Below, piece by piece: positions 23,661 to 36,199 of a stretch of DNA of 64,000 bases. Positions within the stretch are counted from its first letter, which is position 1. Every line of letters starts with the position of its first letter. Origin of the DNA: Locusta migratoria. Lineage: Eukaryota; Arthropoda; Insecta; Orthoptera; Acrididae. The stretch covers positions 838,002,094 through 838,066,093 of the forward strand of contig CM048744.1 of the NCBI GenBank assembly GCA_026315105.1, read 5' to 3'. The notes under the pieces were generated by a model, which was not told the origin of the DNA, did no database searches, and saw nothing but the letters and a program-made list of their open reading frames with translations. The position numbers and the translations under genes are program-made.

Positions 23661-25828
23661 ATGCTAAGTCAGGGTAACTTGGCGCCTTTAACTTTGTAGA
23701 CTGTAGTGGAACAACTACCACAGAATCATGTGAAGTATACAAGGTCACTGACTGATTCAGTGTCAGTCTGTTGTTGGTGATGGATGTTACTGTTAAAATT
23801 TATACAAAATTTATGTGATGAGTTAATCTAGAACTATTTATGCTAAAACTCCATCATAAAAGACTTCATAACCAACATAATATTGAGAAAATTGAAATTG
23901 AATTTTTGTAGATCTGTCTCCTATATTACTGAAAATATAAACTTGGTCTGGATTTTAACAAATGCTTTACAATGGTATACCTTTTACATAAATGCACATA
24001 AAATCTTAGCATGCTGTATACAATAATATATCATGCCAAAATTTCCAGTTATCTTTCATATTTGGGAGCATGTCAGAGTCCCCGCCAATTCTAGCAAAAG
24101 AAAACAAATAATATCAGAACCATACCATCATTTTTCCAAAGTCACTCGTATAACTTTTGACCCTTATAACTTTGTTGTGGGTAGAGCTAGATACATTAAT
24201 TATCAGAGAGCTAGAGGACATCTACAATTAGCTCCATTATCAAATTATTTACTGTTTATACATAACATATTACGAACTATTGCTAGTCGAAATTATTTAA
24301 TTTTGTCACTGACATACTGCCTAATCATTGGTTTTGTTAGTAGTGTATTGTGGAGTTAAGATTGATTCCTAAATTACAAAACACTAATAATAAGAATAAA
24401 TATTACATAAAATAACATATTTATAAGTTACGCTCATCACAAAAAGTTTCTGATATGTATAGTGTCTGCAATTACTATACACAAAAGTCAAGGCCTATGT
24501 CTAAACTGATGGAAATCGGTCCTTCAGTGTTCACTTGCAATCAAGTGTAAGTAGCACAAAGACAGTAATATGTCTCGGTGGACTATATCTAATTAATTGG
24601 AGGAGGACAGTGTGATCATGAGAGATGTGTTCAGGTAAGGATATGGAAGAAAATCAGCCATGCACTTTCAAAAGAACCATCCTGACATTTGCCTGGACTG
24701 ATTTAGGAAAATCAAAGAAAACCTAAATCTGGACTACTGGTGGTGCTATCTTGCTCGGCCATCTAATTAACGTCGACTTCAGTAAATCAAAGCTCAAATG
24801 AATGCAATCGCCAAAAATAACTGACTTAGAAGTATTTAGCGTCCAGACGTCTCAAAATCTGTTACACTTACACTTCATTTTATGTGTTTTAGACAGAACA
24901 TAGACTTCAAGAAAAATCCATAGCTGACGTATAGTAAATGTTAACTGAGGAGAAGAAAAAGGGGACTACCAAGAAAAACAAATGAGCAAAAAGTTGTGAG
25001 ATCTCAAGTGAAACCAAATCAGTTAGTTCAGTCAGTAATTGTGGAAGAACCTATTTAAAAGCTTCATCATAAATTCTTATCTATTTACTTACCTACCAGG
25101 ATGTATAATGATCATATCAATGTAACACATTTTTATTTCACCAACAACAAATGAAAAATATAATCATCTTGTGATGGTGCAGCTCTTTTATCTTCCATGC
25201 TGACTATATTAGATTTGTGGTCAAATCCGACTTATGCAAGTCACCTTGTTTTGTTTTTGCCCTTTATTTTTAAAATAAAATATTACAGATTTTGTTTGGT
25301 GGTATGGACGAGTTGTTTGATTTGTCAAGTTTGTTAGATGTATTAGGCCTAATTTATGTACAGTACTTACATTACGTCATTCGCAGTATTTGCATCTCCT
25401 ATAATTGAAGAATGAAAAGTCTTCACAGCTTGTCATCTGGAAACAACAAGACCGTTTCATTTACGAAGACTATTGTATGTTCACCTAGAAGTTATAATAA
25501 TTCACTGTTTGGATAGCTATGTATGTATAATAATTGAACTGATAGTCATAAGTTATTCAGTTTTCACATGCAGTCAATTGTACATGGTACTTTCGAGGTT
25601 CACGCGTCAGTGTAGATTATATATAATTAATTTGAACTTAGAGTCTAAATCGTCAAGGGAATACTCGGATCCATCAAAATAGCATCAAGAGAAAAGTAAA
25701 ATCACACGATACACTTTTTCACTGGTATATAACTTATAAATTTCCATTTCTTCGCTACAGTATGACTGCCACAGACATGCTACTTATTAATTAGTACACT
25801 TCTTTCTCATTACTTGAACGCTCACACT
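23661..25828. other. No gene recognised; one dispersed-repeat remnant
   Basis: AT-rich with no coding signal. At 24660-24730 the block gaaccatcctgacatttgcctgg...gatttaggaaaatcaaagaaaacctaaatc resembles a dispersed repeat I associate with orthopteran genomes. The remainder is featureless to me. Confidence 0.4.
24655..24780 (+). repeat. Dispersed repeat remnant
   Basis: The 'catttgcctgg..tgatttaggaaaatca' block is followed by 'aaacctaaatctgga'. Family name and ends are unresolved. Confidence 0.4.
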
Positions 25829-26148
25829 CAGGGCCATATATTTAGGGTATGCGACGCCCCTGTGCAGTAATTTATTTTACACCCCCCCCTCGCATCTGCG
25901 GTGCAAACTGAAAAAAAGAGAAGAAAAACACCCTCTCTAGATACGTGACTGCTATCAACACAACAACCTTAAATTTAAAATGTATAGCTGTAATCGAAAC
26001 TCTGAATAAGCATCTTATTTAAGTAACATATACCATAAAATTAAACTAATAATTTAAAAATTTGTTTTCGATGGAAAAATTTTGCCACCCCCAAAGTTTT
26101 GCCGCTCTGTGCAGCTGCACATTTTGTATCTGCCTAAATACAGCCCTG
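25829..26148. mobile_element. hAT-type MITE, 320 bp
   Basis: Terminal inverted repeats CAGGGCCATATATTTAGGG (left) and CCTAAATACAGCCCTG (right) are flanked by a perfect 8-bp target duplication CTCACACT (25821-25828 and 26149-26156). The CAGGG-type end and 8-bp duplication are diagnostic of hAT elements. There is no coding capacity. The interior is C-rich at one end (cacccccccct). Confidence 0.9.
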
Positions 26149-26510
26149 CTCACACTACTTTCAAAATGGATACATCCAGCAACCGCGAATACGCTTCCTA
26201 TGGTTGCCGGGCCCTGAAACTCGATACGACCGCAAAAGTCGATAAGGATCGAAAGTGGTGTCGTACACGTCATGGTGACGTCAGAATGGTACATTCACAT
26301 TGTGTCTGTAGCTTCTCCCATATGTACTAGTATACTGAAGCGCTCCTCGTGTGCTAGCCCTGAGCTATAAACTCATGCAAGATCTTGTGGCAGCGTGTTT
26401 AGACGATAAACGTAATCGGACAGTAAACCATGCAGTAAACGCTACTAGCTAATGTTTTGCGAGTCTACTTTCGCTGCTGTAAACCAGTGGTGTATCTTCT
26501 GGATACGAAA

Positions 26511-27361
26511 GGCCAATTTACACTGTCCGTTACGTCAATGTCACGTCATGACACCATCACATCTAATTGTATTCACACTGTCTGTCACGTTAATTTGTTT
26601 ATCCAAATACCCGATGTTGAAAGATAGGCTATGTCTGGCGATCTGTTATGTAGACAGTCATAGTTTCATGCTGGAATTGAGGAAAGAACAACGCTAAATG
26701 TTATTGATGGCAAAAGAAAATTTTACAATGTATGATTTTGGTCAACTTAGTGTGGTAAAGTGGTGGGGAGTGAATCAAAATTTCAAAACATCGAAATCTA
26801 TTTTCAAATGAAAAAATGAACGTATGAAGTCATCAAACAATATTTATAAGAGAAATAGTAGAGCTAGTTTACTTTATCCATAACGATTTGCCTGCTGACA
26901 TTGTTAATAATGTCATGCCCAAATGAATTTTCGTTCTTCATTTGGATTGACTTTTTCATTAAAAATGTTATTTAATGAATATTGCGTCATCAAATTATGA
27001 TGTTATTCAAATAAACAATTGGCTTCAGTGTTTTGTGTTACAATACTGCAGAACATAAACCAGTTTTCGCTTTCAGATATATGACTTCACTTTTAGGAGG
27101 ACAGTCAACTGAAAAAATATTTGTCATGAAACATTTGCAATTTACCGCTAAAACAAAGTATAATAATAAAATAGCGATTAATAAGACCCATTTGCGTGTA
27201 AACCGTGTAATCGTCGACTACAACATAAAAATCTCGTGACGAAAATAGGTTAATTTCCGATGTTAGCAGACAACCGTTGTAGCAAAACATTCTTCTCGAG
27301 AAAGCTTAACGAGACGTTAACGTGAGGTGGCGATCCGGTGACGGGCAGTGTGAATGCCGCC
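26511..27361. mobile_element. Possible MITE with CACTG-containing inverted ends
   Basis: The left end ggccaatttacactgtccgt and the right end (inverted) ggcggcattcacactgcccgt are similar over about 20 bases. A second left-end-like block (attcacactgtctgtcacg) lies at 26570. No clear target duplication was seen. It could be a non-autonomous DNA transposon, but the boundaries are uncertain. Confidence 0.4.
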
Positions 27362-28124
27362 ATTAGAAATACATTGTGATCATAAACGTTGACAAAATGC
27401 AAAATATACGTAAACAGGAAGGAAAACGGCTGACTAACTATAACGATAATTGCGGCAGATTGATAATAGCTCGCGTATGCAGAGGTATATTACACGGAGC
27501 GAATTTGGTCGCTAGTCGCTGGCGTATTTGGACACAGCTGCTAAATTCGCTCCGTGTAAACAGGGACAGCGAACAAAGCCGCTGCTCCGAAACGCGAGCG
27601 TCTAAAGTTGAAGGGTGGGCTACTTTAGACTTTGGTCGCTGGCGTTTTTAGTCGCTCGCTGGCGTTTTTGGTCGCCCCGTGTCATATATGGGAGCATATA
27701 AAGTAGCCACCAGTCGAGTCAAGATGACGAAGGAAGTAATAAATACTGGCTGTATTATTCTCGCAACAGTATTAAAAGAACAATTAATCTACCAAAAGCA
27801 AAACGAAAAAGTAGGAAAAATAAAAGAAAATGGATAATTGGATTCCGAGGAGGAATAAATATGGTGCTTCGGCAAATCTTTTGGGTCAATTATCGTGTGA
27901 AGGTCCTTCTGCCTACAGAAATATAATGAGGATCACGTAAGAAAATTTTGATAGATTACTGTAAATGGTAGAGGATAAAATAAGGAAACATAATAACGTC
28001 ATGAGGATGGCGATCTCGCCAAGAATAAAAATTTAAATAATCGCTATTTTTAATGTCCCATAATACTGGAAAACTTCGAAAAGTTTCAGAAATTTGATTC
28101 CAATTCCAATTGGTGGGACACAGA

Positions 28125-28554
28125 ACTTTTAATATTTCTATTTACGTCAATGATCACAAAATTTCTCGTCGTTTTGACGACCGGTTTCGATCAAGATGAC
28201 CATTTTCAAATCTACAACAAATCAGAAACGGAAGGCTACATCTAGTATTAGACTACCTTAGAAAACATAAATAATGCATTACAGTCATCAATACATGTAA
28301 GATAGCCATATGGCATCATCACATCATAAGTGTATCTTCATTGAGGAAAGTAACAACAGGTATGATGTATAATATTTTTAACTTTTTTTATATTGATGAC
28401 TGTAATGCCTTATTTATGTTTTATAAGGTAGTCTATTACTAAATTTGTACTGTTTCCGATTTGCTGTAGACTTGAAAATGGTCATCACTGACCGAAACCG
28501 GTCGTCAAAACGACGAGAAATTTTGTGATCGATGTAAATAAGGATATTAAAAGT
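28125..28554. repeat. Fold-back element nested in the THAP transposon
   Basis: Arms of about 170 bp (28125-28297 and 28389-28554) are inverted copies of each other around a spacer of about 90 bp. Both contain gtttcg(a/g)tca...cattttcaa, inverted relative to each other. The design is the same as at 11476-11912 but the sequence differs. Confidence 0.8.
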
Positions 28555-28954
28555 AATTACAAAATGGATCACTGATATAAATTCGCGACCATGTCGCACC
28601 TTGGGAACCAGAACTGCTTCGTATCACCTAACCTCCAAAACATTGTCATATGCTACATCGTATTTCAATAGGATATTTTCCTGTGTTGAAAATATGGTTC
28701 GAATTGTTGTTATTCTGAATGATTATAACATTCAGACAGCATTTTCGCTCATAATTCTTACAAAACATCTGATTTTTTACGTAATTAAAGCTTAAAAATC
28801 ATCAAATTTCACGATTAGATCACGTGATAGAAAACGCTCCGTTATTGGCGGCAACTAGAAGTCGGAGCTGTATTATTGTACGCGTTTCCTCCACTTCGCA
28901 GCTTTAAGTTCAGTTTTTTCATGATCTAAACGCGTTTACAGTTTTTATGCCACA

Positions 28955-29082
28955 ATGGAAGATGGTTATGTGAAGGCTGACAGCGGAAACCTCCCTAAAG
29001 TTGATGCAATTATGGTGTCTTCATTCTTTAAAAACAATCCAAATTTTTACGTGCCAGAAATAAGAAAGGTGAAAACTGCATT
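28955..29082 (+). CDS. First exon of a transposon gene, N-terminus of a SWIM/YqaJ-type protein (tentative)
   Basis: From ATG 28955 the frame encodes 42 codons (MEDGYVKADSGNLPKVDAIM, then SSFFKNNPNFYVPEIRKVK) and enters a consensus donor GTAAGT at 29083 in phase 2. I recognise the pattern 'GYVKA..NLP.VD..MV..FF..N..F....V.....' as the start of a repeated arthropod protein that continues with a SWIM zinc finger and often a YqaJ nuclease. The downstream exons are not visible here. An ORF at 29134-29352 follows but shows no match I can name. Assignment is from memory of the pattern only. Confidence 0.45.
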
Positions 29083-30311
29083 GTAAGTAACGCATACCTA
29101 CATTTTAAAGCTAATTATTTCGAGAGATATTTTATGCCATTGGAAAAAAGTACCCTATTTGTTGATATCAGCAGACTTAGTCTGAAGTCTCCATATTATG
29201 CAATAAAGGATGAAATTTTATCTTCTATCCAAGCGGCCTTGAGTGATTATGTTGGCAACTTCATCAACAAGATAGAAAGTCTTTGTCCAGATGTTCAGAC
29301 CACTAGAATGACTAGATTAGTGTATCGTACAGACCATGAAGTAAATAAATAATGCTGTTCCTGCTCTATGATTCTTGTATGTACCCTTGTCTGGTCAGTA
29401 AAAGTAACTGCCCTCGTAAATCATAGGTTTCACGACAAAATATTTGCACTGTCACGCGATTGGCTATTGGCAACGTCTCTCTATTCAGCATCTGTTGCCA
29501 ACGTTATCACAGGAGGCCGACGAGATGGTTGGTAAAATTTAACCCAGTAAAGCACGCAGTTAAGGGAGTAATTTTATTTAACTACTTCAATACTGGTGCT
29601 AAGTGAAACATCAAAACCTGTAAAATACAGCAAAAATGTCTTGTGTATAGTTATACAATATATCTATATTCTAGAACAGGGACAGCGGGTTGCGTCGGCG
29701 GTGTTTTCATATTGCTCGTAGGTTGGTAACGCACATTTTGCGTAGCCAAAGGCATGTCACTTTCACGTAAACATTTCAAGCGAGACACGATGGAATAAAT
29801 TTATAGCGCGGAAATTACAGCGCTTTTCTGGTTTGTTGTTTGTGTGAGTGAATGTTTGCGATTGTGTGTAAACTTTCTGACGTGCAAATCAGTATTTTCC
29901 TTACACATTGAAGATTTGGTTTGATATGAATGTGTCACTACTTTTGACAATACAAAGTAATCCATTTACGTTTACTCGTCCACATACGAAGCCCCGTGCT
30001 TTAGTTTAAAGAAAAACGCTAATCAGTTGAAACGTTATTTACTTGCAATGAAAATTGTTTGGTAGAGCCCTGTGCAGAAGAAAAGGCTTACGTTAGTTTA
30101 TCTAAGATCTATTGGTGATAAAATTGCACTAACTGGAGATAAATAATCAGTGCTATACTTTTATAGTGGGCTGCAACAATATTCATGTTGTTCTTTCACC
30201 AAATATATTAGGATACAGCTTTAATTACACATACATCGTAGGCATGTAACATTTTGAAGTTTTACTTCGCAAATGTAAACATCAGGTCATTAACCTACAC
30301 ATAATACTACT

Positions 30312-30587
30312 TTACACCTTTGCAGAAAAAGAGAATGATACTAAACAGTTTAGTTTACCAATGGAAAAATATTGTTTACTTAGATCAAAATGATCCTCAC
30401 AGAAATACACACATGAAGTAGCCGCTATTTTATTTGGATCTCTTCGCATCAGTTTCAACCACTTTTTGCGTATCTTCTCATTTTTTGGTACTTGCAAGAA
30501 CAATTTTCCTGGAGTTTTGACAGATGTATTGATACTGTGCAGAACTAAGCAATATTTGTAGGTCATTATGCAAACGTTAACGCCCAA
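30312..30587 (-). CDS. THAP-domain exon of a transposase (fragment)
   Basis: The frame shows the C2CH THAP pattern: a Cys in YKYCLVL near residue 13, a basic W motif (KIRKKWLKLMRRDPNK), then CVYFCEDHF with the closing Cys and His. THAP domains are site-specific DNA-binding zinc domains found in P-element and PIF/ISL2EU transposases and in host genes derived from them. The usual proline of the AVPTF motif is absent, and the frame ends shortly after the domain. A start at the second Met (30566) fits the domain better. The catalytic domain is missing. It lies inside inverted ends shared with 27484-30976. Confidence 0.65.
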   Translation of the reverse strand: MGVNVCIMTYKYCLVLHSINTSVKTPGKLFLQVPKNEKIRKKWLKLMRRDPNKIAATSCVYFCEDHFDLSKQYFSIGKLNCLVSFSFSAKV

Positions 30588-31276
30588 ACATGAGGCCTCG
30601 GCCCAAACAATATACAGGTATTTGTTTATCTTACGAGAGCAGCAGCAGCGTGTTGTATGACGTCACAGGCATCACGTGACTCAAATGTAGCGTTTTAGCG
30701 GGCTTTCAAATTATTTGATTTTCATTTTTTTTTTTTTTTTTTTTTAAGTACTGAAATCCACGAGGTAAAAAAGCATGTTCGGACCATAATATGACATAAT
30801 ATGATATTTAAAACGATTTCCAGAAAACAGTCAAATACCCTATTGTTTTAGGCAGACGCTAGCATCTGAAGTCACTGTGTGTCATTGCATCAGCGTATTC
30901 ATTTGCTATTCGCCCATACGCCAAGCGACAACAGATGCCAGCGACTAGCGACCAAATACGCTCTGTGTAATATACCCTTTAGGACTGGCCCTGTTTCGAT
31001 ATCGCTACGATTATCGACCTTCGATACTAGCCCTATTATACTAGTGAAGCCATTCAAACGACAGACGGCTGCCATTAACACAACTTATTATCAATCAATT
31101 ACCAGTTCGTTCATCGTTTAAAACGGGCTTTAGTGTTCAATATTTTCTTTGTTTCATGATGCATAATAATATTTAGTGTATTTCGTGTTGAATTCTCTAT
31201 GTTACATATGTAAATGATTACCTGTTCTTATAATGTATCTAAATCTTTGGTTGCATTCACTATGTATTGTGAAGTC

Positions 31277-31278
<2 letters not shown>

Positions 31279-31309
<31 letters not shown>
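31279..31309 (+). repeat. (GA)n microsatellite
   Basis: About 15 GA dinucleotides. Confidence 0.97.
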
Positions 31310-31310
<1 letters not shown>

Positions 31311-31646
31311 CATCGATACCCGAGTGTGTGCTGGTATCGGTGTCATGCGAACACTGTTGTTAAATGCAGAGTGAAGGTGTTGTCACAGTCTAACATACAC
31401 AGTCATGACACTTATTGCTGTGAAAGTTACCATTTGACAGCTGCAGCGATACTAGCATTCTAAGTGCTGGGCGAGGTGGAACCTCCAATATGCCTAAACC
31501 AAATCTTTGTCTTTGTGTCTTTCTTCCCGGTTTGCAAACTATTTATGATCTATTACTTTCTCCAATAGTTGGTGTAAACTATGAAGACATCTAGGATTGT
31601 GAATTAAGCGCAAATAGGTCAACATCCAGTATCTAGTTACAACATA

Positions 31647-32387
31647 TCTCTATACTTATAAGATACATTTTTTGTCTGTCTGTCTGTTCCCTTATAACTC
31701 AAGATCCAGACAACCAAATAACGTGAAATATGGTACACATACACATATTTACATGGGGTTGGTTCTGAAACAGGTTTTATTCCATTTCACTCCATTCCAT
31801 GATGGCGGCGGTGGCGGCTGGTGCAGCAACAGTGTTGAATAATTATAAAATGGTCAGTCTCTGTTGCAATATTTTATTCTCCAATAAAGCGTTTCGCGCT
31901 GTTAGCGCATCGTCAGATTGGGCGGATATGGAACCACAGAATTATCTATAGCTGTATAGGAGGTATCTTAACAATTTGTGTTGTCATTGGGCACCATAGC
32001 AGCAGAGGAATCGCTGTCACGGTAGGTCCACGTTTACAACTGGTAGTATTCTTAATTCATTACATTCCATTTTTTGGAAATCCAACTGGAAAATTTTAGA
32101 AAAAGTGATAGTGTGTTTTCAATGTGTCAGTGTAAATCTATATCTCCACACTGATCTTGATGAAATTTTACACAATTTACCTTCAAAACAAGAGGAAGGG
32201 CACTGGCTAGATAAAATTTCGTTCGGTGTGTGGGTGAGAGTACTTTACTTACAGACTTCGATTGCAATCTCTCTCTATATATATAAGATTCATTTGTTCC
32301 CTTTTATTACATGCAAATAAACAGTTTTGTACGCTTCTACAGAAAACTTTATTTTAAACCTGGGAAAAGCCGGGTACTTGCACCTAG
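31647..32387 (+). mobile_element. Non-autonomous Helitron
   Basis: The 5' end TCTCTATACTTATAAG follows an A, and the 3' end CTAG precedes a T, the standard A/T insertion site. A short hairpin (CCTGG-GAAAAG-CCGGG) stands 9 bases before the CTAG (32384-32387). No Rep/Helicase coding is present. It carries an internal hammerhead-core-like motif at 31891-31915. Confidence 0.7.
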
Positions 32388-33338
32388 TTCGTGAATAAAT
32401 GTAATGACGTCAGATAAAATTGCTGCTTGCTACACTAACAACAAAAGAATATTAACATACACATATGTTACAAACACCGACATGTACCTTGACGTACAAA
32501 AGGGATCATCGTTGCATTTTTCCGTTTTTTAGGATACCAGTTCCATGTTTCAGTCATTGTCGCCTATTGGCACAATGTGCACTTCAAACTTATTTTATCG
32601 TATGCAGTAAAAGCGGCTTCCAAATAATAATAAAAATACGATGAAGTCATTTTAATACATTGGTTGCATTAACGTTCCTGGAAATGCAAATATTTCAACA
32701 CCATAATTTTCCCAAAAAGCAAAAAATCTGTCAGTGAAAAAGTTTCTCATCATAGAAATATTATCATATGAAGGAAGGAAGGAATTGTAAGTGCCTAGCA
32801 ACAAAAGTGAATGAAGTGCCTACCAAATAAATCAGCATCCTAAATGTGCAAACTACTTCAGTTTTTAATTTGTATTATTGTTATTATAAAGCAATCCTGG
32901 TTACAAAATTTAAGCCTGTGAAGGAGTCTGACTTTGGCAGACAGCCTAAATAACAAACAGTTTGGCTTCTTCTCAGCATTCAGTAGGAAAATTTAGAATA
33001 CCCATCAACAGATCTACAAATAATACAGCACATTTTTTCTTTTGAGCGTTCACAAAACTGGTTTGCTTCAAAGTATAGGAAGCAAAATCTCAAAATCTCA
33101 CATTTTTACACAGATAAGTAGGATCCTTCATCATTAACTCTTGTCTATTAGTGGCTATTAATTACATATTTGTAAATTACAAGCGAATCCTGATGCTACA
33201 ATTTGGTGCTAGCAATATGATGTTACATACTTTTCAGAGTCATCTGCAAATAAAAAATATATAAATGCTGCGTTTCTGGTTGCTGACACAATTTATTGCG
33301 CCAAAGATGCTCCAGCATGTAAAATCGATTCCGCAAAC
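32388..33338. other. No gene recognised
   Basis: AT-rich, with no ORF or repeat boundary of note. Confidence 0.4.
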
Positions 33339-33658
33339 CAGTGGTGGATTAAGGCTGTTGGAGGCCTGCGGCGGCAGGAAAACAATATGAGGCCCCCCGT
33401 CCACTTTGAAATACAAGTATTACTATCAAAAAGTAACTTTAGAGATTTGGAGGCCCCTCCAGGTCGAGAGGTACGGGTCAGTCTAAAAAAAGAAAAAAAT
33501 ATATATATTCTTTCAAGATTTGGAGGCTCCAGAACGAGAGGCAAAGAGCGCTCAATTTAAAAAAAAAAAGTACTTTCGAGGTATTTGGAGGCCCCTCAAG
33601 ACAAGAGACCCAGGGCGATCCACCCCCTCCACGCCCCCCCCTCCTTAGTCCGGCACTG
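33339..33658. mobile_element. hAT-type MITE, 320 bp, with internal tandem units
   Basis: Ends are CAGTGGTGGATTAAGG (left) and inverted CAGTGCCGGACTAAGG (right). The 8-bp flanks are CCGCAAAC (33331-33338) and CTGCAAAC (33659-33666), one mismatch. Inside, a unit of about 80 bp containing 'tttggaggcccctc...gagag' repeats about three times. There is no coding capacity; the overlapping ORFs on the minus strand are artefacts. Confidence 0.88.
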
Positions 33659-33666
33659 CTGCAAAC

Positions 33667-36199
33667 AAATGTAAACAACTACCCCTCGCTGTCTGTTTCA
33701 TATAGATCACGCCGAAGTGACTAGTGTGCCTTGCAGGCCGGTTGGAGCGCTATTAGCACATTGGGTAACAAAAACAAGTGTCGCGACTGTATGTATGGTA
33801 CTGCTGTGAGTGACAATACGAAGCAGAACAGAACGTAATCACGCGTTCTCTGCATTCAGAGTAATATTCGGATTTTTCAAGTGAACTATTTCCGACAGAA
33901 CCTTAAACCATTTGAATGCTGTATTTATTTTGATGGGCATACAGTAACACTGACAATGTGCTGCAAAATGTAACGCTTTTGTTGTGGTATGGAATCTTCA
34001 TTGTCAAATGATAAAATAGCAGAGTGGAACGACCTCACATAATAACCAAAACTGTGGTTCTCCTGTAGTAATACTGTGCTGAGTGTACAAAATTTCTACT
34101 GTGACTCAGAAAGACTGAACTGTTCTGTCTGTGGATCAGCTTGCTAAGTTATACACACGTGATCACATTTTGCATTTTAGTAAAGTGAACAGATGTCTAT
34201 TACATGATTGAAAATCAGAAGGGACACAGTGCTGTTTTTATATTTTAAAAAATGTGTATTAAGACTGTATCAACTGTGTCACGTCGTCAACAAACAGAAA
34301 CGTGCACATACCAACGTTGACTTGTTGCTGATGTTTCCGAACGCCTTACAAACTGATATTTACGATGACAAAGATATTTGGTTCACAGCATACGCAAATC
34401 TAGCAAGAGAATGGATCATCAAGATTTAATTATTAAGGAACTTGCAACAACACGCCTACATGCACAAACTGATACCAACATCATTAGCGCTATAAACAGA
34501 TACAAGACACAACACCACCAATTTTTTTCTTTCTCTCTCACTGAAAGACTTATTGGCCTTAGTTAAAATAAAAAATCTAACATCATTCAATACTTATGTA
34601 ATATCCTTTTTTCTTAATAAACATACCAGATGTCAATAAGTGAGCATTGTAATTAGTTTCTGCAATTTCAAACTTACCATGTTCTGTTTCCTTTTACATA
34701 TTTCTTTTTCAATTTTATTATGTAAGTATTTCAGTGTCTTTTGGGGAGGAGTAATAAAAGTAATTTGATTCTGTTACATATTTCACGCGATGTGGGTTGT
34801 TTACATGCCTTGATCCAGCAGCCATGTTTTCCCAAGTGCCGACCAATAGCCTTTGAGCAGCTAGTTTCTGATTGGTTGTCCGATATAAACAGAGCCAAAT
34901 ACAAATCTGGCAGCTTACAAACGATGGGAGTTTTGTTTAAAAGTTCCCTAACATTATATTGCAATTTTCGTAGTTGTTCAAATTTTTGTGTGTTTAATCA
35001 GTGTTGTGAATAATTGGGTGTACCAGTATAGTAGATGTAATGAGGTTACCCACCATTTAAATTATTTTTGCTGCTTGTATATCGACTCCATCCAGTGATT
35101 AAGTAAAAATAACACTTAACAGAGTCAAGTAATTATCCAAATGCAGTTTTCATTGTAGCTTATGCCGGTAAGTGTAATTCAGATTCCTTAGATGGAACAT
35201 AGACGATCATTTTGGTGCGGACTGTTCAAGTGAAGGACCTATTCAGTCACAATTTACACTATCAGTCTTGAGTTAGCCAGAGCTCTCTGCGGCTGTTCTG
35301 CCAACCATAGCAGCAGGTGTGGCCTGAATTGAGCTCTGTGGAAGCTATCTTGTTCACCTGGTATGAGGCCCTCAGCAACACGTTTGACAAGAGATGTATA
35401 GTGTAGCGACTGAGGAAGCCTTTTAATAGAAAGGGTTACAGGGTAATTGCATAATCAGTTTGCACCAGGGGAGGGGGCAGGAGGGAACCTTGCCAATCTT
35501 TAGCAGGGCTAAGTTTTCCACATGTATGTGTATGGTTTAGAAGTCTAGTAAATTTCTGTGAAAGAATTAAACATACTTGTTGCGCCACAATGGCTGGTAA
35601 GCTTGATTATTCACAGGATTATATGAAGAATTTCAACGATATACAATGTAAAGTTTATTGTTGTCAGCCATATGATTGAAAATGGAGAGAACCGAGTTAC
35701 AACAAACATTTTCATTTTAAGGATTGGATTGCCACATAAATCAAAACAGAACTGGGTGAATTTCACACTTTTTTCCAATCGTTCTAGTATCACCACACAG
35801 AGAGATAACTACTGCACTGCAAGAAACTGTTGAATATGGTTGACAGTGTTTGATGACCTTCAGGAGGTAGTTTCTTTAGCAGCACATGTCAAATGTTTGC
35901 AGTCTCCTGCTTGTTTGAGTTTGAGATACCAAAGCTCTGACTATGCAACCTCCTCCACGGTTGGCTGGATCATATCATTCTCAGCCATGCCCATCGGCAA
36001 CTTGATTATCCTCTATACCCCTTTTGTACTGGTGTTGTAGCGGTGCAAAACATTGTTACTGCCTTTTATGACTTGATGCATTTCCTTATTTTGGTACAAA
36101 ATCACTAACTTATGCATACACAGCCATCAGTTTCAAGTTAAAAAAATCGATTGCATCATTTCTGCCATTCACCATAAAACAGCTGAGAGCTGAAAAAGT
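33667..36199. other. No gene recognised
   Basis: Several short ORFs (34208-34429, 34741-35013, 35840-36040) have no motif or neighbour support. CCAAT-like blocks near 34850-34880 are the only regulatory-looking sequence and have no gene next to them. Confidence 0.35.

Larger units (their letters stand above)
27484..30976. mobile_element. Degraded THAP-bearing DNA transposon (possibly PIF/ISL2EU type)
   Basis: Inverted ends of about 40 bp: left ggtatattacacggagcga followed by atttggtcgctagtcgctggcg; right inverted ggtatattacacagagcgta followed by tttggtcgctagtcgctggc. Inside are a + strand exon (28955-29082) and a - strand THAP exon (about 30370-30587), plus a nested fold-back repeat. A THAP transposase plus a second gene with this N-terminus suggests the ISL2EU group, where a THAP transposase is paired with a YqaJ-type nuclease. 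No DDE or YqaJ catalytic part survives in the window. The target duplication was not resolved. Confidence 0.6.
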
